Shown: piece after piece, positions 23,456-30,179 of the stretch
Layout: every line of letters begins with the position of its first letter
Numbering within the stretch: position 1 is the stretch's first letter
Source of the DNA: an uncultured Prevotellaceae bacterium
GTDB taxonomy: Bacteria; Bacteroidota; Bacteroidia; Bacteroidales; Bacteroidaceae
DNA length: 52,465 nt
Assembly: GCA_902774795.1 (NCBI GenBank)
Contig: CACYKA010000010.1
Coordinates: 1 to 52,465, forward strand
Direction of reading: 5' to 3'
The notes under the pieces: model-generated
What the model was told of the DNA's origin: nothing
The model's database searches: none
The model's input: only the letters and a program-made list of their open reading frames with translations
Program-made: the position numbers and the translations under genes

Positions 23456-26400
23456 TTACTCCGCATTGACAATTATATTTATTACCTCCTGAATGTCAGT
23501 ACCGTTGACAACTCCGTCGCCGTTCACGTCGCCAAATTTACCGATCAAGGCACTTAAATCTATTTCGTTTGTTACAGCATCTGAGGGTTCATAACCCTCC
23601 TTTGTTGCATATACTATTAGCTGAATCTTTGTTGGTGTGGTTACATTGTTGCCATCATTCGCAGACATTACGGGTGTAGCAATCTGATATTTATATTCTA
23701 CATCTTCAGTTTGGCATCTGAATATCAACTTGCCATCATAGAAAGCAACAACAGGCGTAGCGCATTTCTTCACTTCAGGCTCGCTGCCTTCATAGTCCTG
23801 CCAACGGCCGTTAACCATACATTTCGGAGTCCATCCCTTCGCCTTAGCAGCTGCTACCTGTGTCGTTGTCATAACGTTACCTTCATTAGTGTCAAATATG
23901 ACATACATCGCGCCATCACTGACAATCGGCATACTCTCAACAAGGGCATCCATTTCTGCACCCTTTATCTGGTTATTGTATATGTACAGTGTCTTCAGCG
24001 CAGTATTCTTTGATACATCAAGTGAAGTCAGATTGTTTCTATCGCAAGAAAGGTATGTAAGTTTTGTATTGTTCGATACATCAAGTGATGTAAGTTGGTT
24101 GTTAGAGCATCCTAGGAATGTAAGTTCTGTATTCTTTGATACATCCAGCGTAGTTACCTGGTTGTCGCCGAAGTATAGCGTTCCCAGAGCTGTAAAGTAT
24201 TCTATGCCCTTCAGACTTTTTATACCTTCCATCGGCATACTGATTTTATCAGTTTTAGCAATCTCATCATCTGTCAGCACACCATCCTGGCCAAAAGAAT
24301 TAAATACCCAATTGCGGAATTTTTCGTCAGGGAAGTTGGTTTCGTTAATATCAACACCATCAAGTTTGCCATCGTAAGACTCCCAATAATTACCATTGTA
24401 AAAACATGGTAGCCAACCCATATTCCTTGCAGTCTCCACCTGACTTGTTGTCATAATATTGCCCTCTTCCTCGTTATATATGACGTACATAGAAGCCAAA
24501 GGTGTACCCATAGCCATTTCAGGCCAACTAAGGCTATTCACCAATGTATCCATTTCTTTACCTCTTATTCGGTTTTGGTAGATATGCAATGCACGCATTT
24601 GAGACATCCCTGACAAATTGAGCGTAGTCAGTCGGTTATTGAAACAGTATAATTCATTCAGCCACTCATTAGCAGACACTTCAAGAGAGGTGAGAAGATT
24701 GTTTGAACAGTTTATGTACCATAATCCTGTGATGTTAGACAAATCAAGCGATGTCAACTGATTGTTTTCACATTGCAACCATTGCAACTCTAAATTCTTC
24801 GATAAATCAAGCGTGGTAAGTTGGTTGCCAGAGCAATTCAAATGAGACAGATTGTGGATCTTTGACAAGTCAAGGACAGTAATAAGGTTATTGGAGCATT
24901 GTAAATCAGAAAGTTTCTCAAAAATCTCTATTCCTTGCAGACTCCGTATTCCCTTGCCATCCATCTGCATAGATGTTGTCCTTCCAATTTCGCTCTCTGT
25001 AAGTATTCCATCCTCACCATAAGACTGGCTAAGCAGCCAGTTGCGGAAGTTCTCATCGGGGAAATGTGTCTCGTCTATGGCAAGCCCATCTTCAAAGAGG
25101 ATATTCCAGTTTTTGCCATCATATATCCTTGGTTTCCATCCTTTTGTTTTTGCATTCTGCACCTGTGTCTCAGTAATAGCGTTGCCTTCACCCTCGTTGT
25201 AGATGACATACATATTAGCTTCCTCTACGTTCGGCAGACTTGCTATAAGTGCATCCATCTGAATCCCATTTATCTGGTTTTTATAGAAATATAGGCTTCT
25301 CAGTTTTGTGTTTTTTGATAAGTCAAGTGCAGTAAGCTGATTGTTTACACATTCTATGTAATTCAGTTCTGGATTCATCGACAAATCAAGAGAGGTCAAC
25401 TGATTGTCGGCACAATCCAAATGACCTAACTTTGTATTATTCGAGAGATCTAGTGATGAAAGTCGGTTTTTCTCACAGAACAAGGTTCTCAATGACAAGT
25501 TATTCTGCAAGTTTAGTGCTGTGAGCTGACTGTTGTTTTCGCATGTCAGTCTGGACAATGATGTGTTCTTTGACAGGTCAAGCGTGGACAATGGGCTGTA
25601 TCTGACGGAAAGGTCTGTCAATTTCGTACATCCAGACACATTGAGCGTAGTAAGGTTTTCATTCTTATAGCATTCCAGGCTTGTCAATTCCTTACATCCT
25701 GATACGTCGATTATTGTAAGCAGTTTGTTTTTTCCACAGTAAATACTGCTTAGCTTTGTAAATAACTCTATGCCACGCAGGTCCTCAATGTTCGTATCAT
25801 ATATCTGAAAGTCCGTTATGCTCTCAATCTCTGCCTCTGTCAGTACGCCATCTGCACCATATCTTTGGCTCAACACTAAATTACGGAAATTTTCGTCCGG
25901 GAAATTTGTTGCATCAATCGACGTTTCTGCACCAGCTGTCTCTATACCGTCAGCATAATACATATCCCACATATAGTAGTCCATAAAACGCATGGGATTC
26001 CATCCTTTTTCCTGTGCAGCAGCCACCTGTGACTCTGTCATGAAATTTGCTTCATTGAAGTTGTAAATTATGCGTAGTTCCTTCTGCATCCAGCTATTTA
26101 CTTCTGGCAGGCCTGCAATAAAGTCATCCATAGCCTTGCCGCTCAACGCGTTCTGATAACATTCCAGTTCAGATAACTCCGTACACCCGCTAATGTTAAG
26201 CGAAGTCAGATAATTGTTGTAGCAGTAGAGACTTGACAATTTTGTATTTTTTGATAAGTCAAGAAAGGTCAGGGAGTTGTCCGTACAATATAAATACATG
26301 AGTTCTGTAAAGTATTCAATACCTTTCAAACTCTTCATTTCTTCGCCATAAATGCTGATTTGTGTAACTCCTTCAATCTCGTCGCTCGTCAACACACCAT

Positions 26401-26527
26401 CTTGACCGTAATCTTGGGCCAGTATCCATTTGAGGAATCCTGCATCAGGGAAGTTTGTCTCATTGATTTCAACATCAGCACTTGCCATCAGTGGCAGCAA
26501 GGTTAAAAATAAAAGAATTTTTTTCAT
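23456..26527 (-). CDS. Secreted leucine-rich repeat protein with four repeated modules
   Basis: A 1023-residue protein with signal peptide MKKILLFLTLLPLMASA. It is built of four related modules starting near residues 21, 203, 482 and 725. Each opens with an EF-hand-like segment (INETNFPDEKFRNW, then DGVLTDDEI), followed by SLKGIEYFTAL, internalin-like leucine-rich repeats (LDLSKNTKLSSLYCYNN type, about 21 residues each) and a closing element (MYVIYNEEEGNVMTTSQV, then KGW.P). After about residue 900 comes a domain starting CATPVVAFYDGKLIF shared with the protein at 50054, and then one dockerin-like tail (GDVNGDGVVNGTDIQE). Surface-exposed binding to host, mucin or other bacteria is likely from family knowledge. 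No LPXTG or T9SS signal is recognised. Confidence 0.88.
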   Translation of the reverse strand: MKKILLFLTLLPLMASADVEINETNFPDAGFLKWILAQDYGQDGVLTSDEIEGVTQISIYGEEMKSLKGIEYFTELMYLYCTDNSLTFLDLSKNTKLSSLYCYNNYLTSLNISGCTELSELECYQNALSGKAMDDFIAGLPEVNSWMQKELRIIYNFNEANFMTESQVAAAQEKGWNPMRFMDYYMWDMYYADGIETAGAETSIDATNFPDENFRNLVLSQRYGADGVLTEAEIESITDFQIYDTNIEDLRGIELFTKLSSIYCGKNKLLTIIDVSGCKELTSLECYKNENLTTLNVSGCTKLTDLSVRYSPLSTLDLSKNTSLSRLTCENNSQLTALNLQNNLSLRTLFCEKNRLSSLDLSNNTKLGHLDCADNQLTSLDLSMNPELNYIECVNNQLTALDLSKNTKLRSLYFYKNQINGIQMDALIASLPNVEEANMYVIYNEGEGNAITETQVQNAKTKGWKPRIYDGKNWNILFEDGLAIDETHFPDENFRNWLLSQSYGEDGILTESEIGRTTSMQMDGKGIRSLQGIEIFEKLSDLQCSNNLITVLDLSKIHNLSHLNCSGNQLTTLDLSKNLELQWLQCENNQLTSLDLSNITGLWYINCSNNLLTSLEVSANEWLNELYCFNNRLTTLNLSGMSQMRALHIYQNRIRGKEMDTLVNSLSWPEMAMGTPLASMYVIYNEEEGNIMTTSQVETARNMGWLPCFYNGNYWESYDGKLDGVDINETNFPDEKFRNWVFNSFGQDGVLTDDEIAKTDKISMPMEGIKSLKGIEYFTALGTLYFGDNQVTTLDVSKNTELTFLGCSNNQLTSLDVSNNTKLTYLSCDRNNLTSLDVSKNTALKTLYIYNNQIKGAEMDALVESMPIVSDGAMYVIFDTNEGNVMTTTQVAAAKAKGWTPKCMVNGRWQDYEGSEPEVKKCATPVVAFYDGKLIFRCQTEDVEYKYQIATPVMSANDGNNVTTPTKIQLIVYATKEGYEPSDAVTNEIDLSALIGKFGDVNGDGVVNGTDIQEVINIIVNAE

Positions 26528-26557
26528 AATTATTTAGTTTAATAGAATTATCTGCCG

Positions 26558-26589
26558 CAAAGGTAAGAAGATTTTTCTTTCCGTGCAAG
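26558..26589 (-). promoter_or_regulatory. Promoter of the leucine-rich protein gene
   Basis: Minus-strand TACCTTTG (complement of 26558-26565) with a CTTG -33 element (complement of 26586-26589) 20 bases upstream. The surrounding bases, TCTGCCGCAAAGGTA and TTCCGTGCAA, repeat those at 23264-23300. Confidence 0.8.
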
Positions 26590-26954
26590 AAAAAGGTGAA
26601 AAAATAAACAAAGTAAGATAGTAGGAAAGTAGGAAAGTAGGCATTAAGGCCTTTTAAGGTTATAAATAGAGAGAGAATTTATATAATATATTATTAATGG
26701 TATATAAATTATATTATAATAGTAATAATAATAAATTTAAAAAAATTTCTACTTATAATGTCCGTCTTCCGCACTCAAAATAGCTTAATGTCGGCTTTCC
26801 GCATTTCCTACTTTCTGCCTTTCTTGATAAACAAGCCTTCTCGTCCGATAACCCTGCATTATCCGGCAATAAGGCAGCCTTATTTTGCAATAAGCGTACG
26901 TTATTGGAGCTTCGAAAATTACATACGACATATTATTGAAACATGTCAATAAAA
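26590..26954. other. 365-bp non-coding, AT-rich stretch with short repeats
   Basis: Between two minus-strand genes. It holds a GTAGGAAA direct repeat (26621-26642), a TTAAGGCCTTTTAA palindrome (26644-26657), an almost pure A/T run (26661-26760) and the three-hairpin cluster at 26845-26906. A 64-codon plus-strand frame at 26758-26952 has odd composition and no promoter; I do not regard it as a gene. Confidence 0.6.
26845..26906. repeat. Cluster of three unlike palindromes with one outer frame
   Basis: Hairpin 1 GATAA-CCCTGCA-TTATC (26847-26863), hairpin 2 AATAAGG-CAG-CCTTATT (26868-26884), hairpin 3 CAATAA-GCGTACG-TTATTG (26888-26906). All have ATAA/TTAT arms and are spaced about 21 bp apart, yet the inner bases differ in each while hairpins 2 and 3 keep inner pairing. 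Confidence 0.7.
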
Positions 26955-28493
26955 CTATATCTCAAAGATGTCGTAGTCTTTGTTGTAGGCAGGGGAGTGG
27001 ATGGACAGAAGGTTGAGGACGGAGTGGAAGATGTAGTGCTGTTCGAGGACGGCTGGGAGATTACTCTTGTAGGTCCTGAAGCCTTCTGATGTCCATACGA
27101 GGAACGGTATCTCATACTGCACCTTGGGCGCCAGCTTCATGGGCAGTCCGTGCATGAACATCTTGTTCTCGCCAAGCGACTCTCCGTGGTCGGAGATGTA
27201 TATCATGGCACTCTTCCAGTCTGTCATTCCGTGCAACGTATTTATCAGACTATCAAGTAGATAGTCGGTGTAGAGTATCGTGTTGTCGTAGGCATTTATG
27301 AGCATCGCTATATTCTTCTCGCCTTCCTCTACATTTCTTGCAACGGGCTTGAAAACTTCAAATTCCTTCGGATATTTATCGGCATACTTTGGGCCGTGAC
27401 TGGTGCTGGTATGGAGTATAATGAGCACCTTGTTTTTAGGGCTCGACTGGATGCGTTCACGGAGTCCCTTTATCAGGATTGCATCGTGGTAAATATTCTC
27501 GTCGGGGAACTGCTCGCCCAGCTGTTCGTTAGTAAGATATTCATCGATATGAATGGGCGGCTCACCCCAGTTAGAGGTGCGCCACGACACATCAACACCT
27601 GTCCGGAAGGCATAGTTTGGCAGCAGCTCATGGAGGTCGTCGCTTTTCACAGGTTCAAGGATGGCCTTGGCTCCGGCTGTGGTATAGGTGGCACACGAGG
27701 TAGCCTCAAAGACCTTCAGGTCAGTATGTTTCTTCAGCAACGGATTGGTGTCACGCTGATAGCCGTAGAGTTGGAAATTAGCCTTTCGTGCCGACTCGCC
27801 GATAACGAGTACGACGACTGCTTTCTCATCGTCTGTAATCCTGCCGTCGGGCAGTTTTATTTCCTCCGCCTGTTCGTCGTTACTAAAGCTGATGACGCGC
27901 CCCGTATTGGCAATGTATGACCAGGGTTGTAACAGTCCGCCTAACTCTGTGTCGTGCTCAGTAAGAAACAGCGTTTGTCCGATATTAAGCAAGGCCACAA
28001 GTAACACGATGAGCAACGAACTGCCACAGTATATTCCCATCTTCTTTACCTTGCCGTACACCACCGGCTGCATAAGGCAATACAGGGCAGGCAGCACACC
28101 GAAGACAAGGATAGATAGCCACAGCGACCAGCTGAAGAAGCCCGAAGCCTCAGAGTAGCGGGTGTTGAAGACATTCTCGATGGTGGTGGCATCTATCATC
28201 ACGCTGTATGTCACAATGAAATATACGGCTGTGGCATTGATGATAGCGAGGAGGGCCAGCAGAATGCGTCCCACCGTCTTCGTCAAGAACATCACAAGAT
28301 AGGTCATCATGAAGTTTAGCGCCAGCATAATAACCGTCAGCGACGCCAACAAGAATATTTTTCCCCCTAAGCCTTCATTGGTATTCTCTGCCACATAATT
28401 AAAGAATGGCAGATTGTAAAGCAGCAAGGTTCCGATGCTGACAATACATGAAAAAGTGAAGAGGGAACATCTTTTGTTCTTGAAAATATTCAT
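26955..28493 (-). CDS. Lipid A phosphoethanolamine transferase, EptA-like
   Basis: A 512-residue inner-membrane protein from ATG 28493; the longer open frame runs into the tRNA. Five membrane segments fill the first 180 residues. The periplasmic sulfatase-fold domain shows VLVIGESARKANFQLYGYQ and RDTNP (metal-binding Glu), the nucleophile region EATSCATYTTAGAKAI (Thr after SCA), and YISDHGESLGENKMFMHGLP (metal-binding Asp and His). These enzymes transfer phosphoethanolamine from phosphatidylethanolamine to lipid A, which in known members lowers susceptibility to cationic antimicrobial peptides. Whether lipid A or another glycan is the acceptor here is not certain. It follows the initiator tRNA and its terminator. 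Confidence 0.88.
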   Translation of the reverse strand: MNIFKNKRCSLFTFSCIVSIGTLLLYNLPFFNYVAENTNEGLGGKIFLLASLTVIMLALNFMMTYLVMFLTKTVGRILLALLAIINATAVYFIVTYSVMIDATTIENVFNTRYSEASGFFSWSLWLSILVFGVLPALYCLMQPVVYGKVKKMGIYCGSSLLIVLLVALLNIGQTLFLTEHDTELGGLLQPWSYIANTGRVISFSNDEQAEEIKLPDGRITDDEKAVVVLVIGESARKANFQLYGYQRDTNPLLKKHTDLKVFEATSCATYTTAGAKAILEPVKSDDLHELLPNYAFRTGVDVSWRTSNWGEPPIHIDEYLTNEQLGEQFPDENIYHDAILIKGLRERIQSSPKNKVLIILHTSTSHGPKYADKYPKEFEVFKPVARNVEEGEKNIAMLINAYDNTILYTDYLLDSLINTLHGMTDWKSAMIYISDHGESLGENKMFMHGLPMKLAPKVQYEIPFLVWTSEGFRTYKSNLPAVLEQHYIFHSVLNLLSIHSPAYNKDYDIFEI

Positions 28494-28510
28494 AGGCCTT
28501 AGAAAAAAGA

Positions 28511-28538
28511 ATCCCGATAAACGTTTGTTTATCAGGAT
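28511..28538 (-). terminator. Terminator of the initiator tRNA
   Basis: A 12-bp stem with one mismatch (ATCCCGATAAAC and GTTTATCAGGAT) with no unpaired bases between the arms as written, so the real loop is a few bases. On the minus strand it is followed by TTCTTTTTTCT. Confidence 0.8.
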
Positions 28539-28545
28539 GTTATAG

Positions 28546-28618
28546 TTGCGGAGGCAGGACTCGAACATGCGACCTCCAGGTTATGAGCCTGGCGAGCTAC
28601 CAACTGCTCCACTCCGCG
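28546..28618 (-). tRNA. Initiator tRNA-Met (CAU)
   Basis: Minus-strand gene with acceptor CGCGGAG/CTCCGCA, giving the C1:A72 mismatch that marks bacterial initiators, anticodon loop CTCATAA (CAU) and stem CCAGG/CCTGG (two G:C pairs next to the loop). The T-stem GCATG/CCTGC has one U:C mismatch. CCA is not encoded. Confidence 0.9.
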
Positions 28619-28660
28619 ATGTAATCAGCTCAACGAGGGTTGTTTTCTCGTTTGCGGGTG

Positions 28661-28692
28661 CAAAGGTACAAAAAATATTTGAAACAAGCAAA
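28661..28692 (-). promoter_or_regulatory. Promoter of the initiator tRNA
   Basis: Minus-strand TTTG (complement of 28689-28692), 20 bases, TACCTTTG (complement of 28661-28668). The tRNA begins 42 bases downstream, so a 5' leader of about 35 bases is expected. Confidence 0.8.
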
Positions 28693-28740
28693 TTTTTTTT
28701 TCGTTTTGTTTCATTTTTTCATTCTTTCATTTTTTCATTC

Positions 28741-29589
28741 TTACACATCATACACCTGACCTTCTTGGGAAAGGAGGGTAGGGGGGAAGACGTCCTGGGC
28801 TTCGTGGAGGAGGAGATTTTCATCCTCATAGCGATGGCTGAAATGCCCCAGCAGCAGCTGCTTTGCGCCGGCACTCTTGGCTACCATAGCGGCTTCACGA
28901 GCGGTAGAGTGCATATACTTGCGGGCATTATCCTTCTTGTCATCAGCATAGGTTGCTTCATGATACAGCGTCAGCGTGCCGGGACACATAGAACGGAGCG
29001 TATCGCCGAGGGTGGGGATGAAACGCGTGTCGGAGCAATAGGCATAGGCACGGACAGGCGCCTGCGGAGCAGGGACAAGAGGACGGGGTAGGGCGGTGTT
29101 CTTGATGTAATGTTCACGTGTGGGCTTCTCGCAGAAAAGGAATCCTGCACACGGCATGCGATGCTGCAAAGGGATGGTCTGCACGGTGAGAGAACGGTCT
29201 TCATAGATGACCTGGCTCTGGGTGGTATCGACAGGATGGAAGATAATCTCATAATCCATTGTGGAGAGAAACATCTTCTTCTCCATTAGGAACAGCTCCT
29301 CATAATGAGCCGGAGCATAGAGATGGAGTGGGGCAGTGCGCCCCTGCAGGCCGAAAGTGGAGAGCATGCCCATAAGACCGAAGACATGGTCGCCGTGAAT
29401 GTGGCTGATGAAGATGGCATATAGCTTGGAGAAACTGATGTGAGAACGCCGTATCTGCCCCTGTGTGCCTTCGCCACAGTCCACCATGAAATATTTTCCC
29501 CTTATCTCAATAATCTGAGATGAGGGGTTATGTGTCTTTGACGGCATGGCGCTGCCACAGCCAAGAATATATACCTTGAAGGGATTCAT
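28741..29589 (-). CDS. rnz: Ribonuclease Z
   Basis: A 282-residue metallo-beta-lactamase-fold endonuclease that matures tRNA 3' ends. The metal site FISHIHGDHVFGL (H63, H65, D67, H68) and further ligands (HSTAREAAMVAKSAG and LLLGHFSHRY) are visible, and YCSDTRFIPTL carries the later Asp. The start MNPFKVYILGCGSAMP is typical for the family. Its ATG overlaps the lolA-like stop by four bases. Neither tRNA in the window encodes CCA, which suits an RNase Z route of 3' processing. It is somewhat short for the family (about 305). Confidence 0.94.
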   Translation of the reverse strand: MNPFKVYILGCGSAMPSKTHNPSSQIIEIRGKYFMVDCGEGTQGQIRRSHISFSKLYAIFISHIHGDHVFGLMGMLSTFGLQGRTAPLHLYAPAHYEELFLMEKKMFLSTMDYEIIFHPVDTTQSQVIYEDRSLTVQTIPLQHRMPCAGFLFCEKPTREHYIKNTALPRPLVPAPQAPVRAYAYCSDTRFIPTLGDTLRSMCPGTLTLYHEATYADDKKDNARKYMHSTAREAAMVAKSAGAKQLLLGHFSHRYEDENLLLHEAQDVFPPTLLSQEGQVYDV

Positions 29590-30179
29590 CGCAAATCAAT
29601 GACTTCTGCCTTCGGGAAATCCTTTGCATTGAAGATGAAGGCAGAATCGTCAAGAGACTGATTCTTCAGGTTGCTGATATGGATTGTTATCCAGTTGCCT
29701 TTCTGGCAGTACTTTATCTCCTTGATATTGTAGCTCTTGTCAACGAGGATATACATCTCGCTGATAGACTTTCCCTTACCCACAAGATGTACCTGTGTGC
29801 CGCTGGCAGCAGCAGTTGAAGTGATGGTATAGCCTTTCTTGTAAAGATTAAGGAAGGTATAGGGATTCATGCTCTGCTGGCTGCTGGCGTTGGGGTGAGA
29901 GATGTTGACCTCGTCGGCCTTCTTGTTATACACCCACTGTGTCTTGCCGTCATACCACATCGTGGCGCTTGACGTGCGTGCGCAGAACTTGTTGCCCTTG
30001 ACAGAGATGGTGCCGGAATTATTGAACTTACTGCTTGAGATAGTGAAACTGGCGGTAAAGCCTTTTGAGACAGATATCCTGTCGGATGTCTTGTCGAGTA
30101 TCTTCCTGCCCTGATCTGCAGCAAACAATGCCGTAACAGAGAGCAACAGAAGCAAAGTAACTGAAATTAACTTTTTCAT
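29586..30179 (-). CDS. lolA: LolA-like outer-membrane lipoprotein carrier
   Basis: A 197-residue periplasmic protein with signal peptide MKKLISVTLLLLLSVTALFA. LolA carries lipoproteins from the LolCDE complex across the periplasm. The fold is visible as GFTASFTISSS, GTISVKGNKFCARTSSATMWYDGKTQWVY and MYILVDKSYNIKEIKYCQKGN, alternating strands of an open half-barrel. Overlaps ftsK upstream and rnz downstream by four bases each. A LolC/E-like permease lies 12 kb upstream in the same direction. Sequence identity with E. coli LolA is likely low, so the name rests on the fold pattern and context. Confidence 0.85.
   Translation of the reverse strand: MKKLISVTLLLLLSVTALFAADQGRKILDKTSDRISVSKGFTASFTISSSKFNNSGTISVKGNKFCARTSSATMWYDGKTQWVYNKKADEVNISHPNASSQQSMNPYTFLNLYKKGYTITSTAAASGTQVHLVGKGKSISEMYILVDKSYNIKEIKYCQKGNWITIHISNLKNQSLDDSAFIFNAKDFPKAEVIDLR

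Noticed and set aside
26758-26952. 64-codon plus-strand frame in the AT-rich gap
   Set aside because: It runs through the hairpin cluster, has no promoter or ribosome site and does not look like a protein; the hairpins explain the sequence better.
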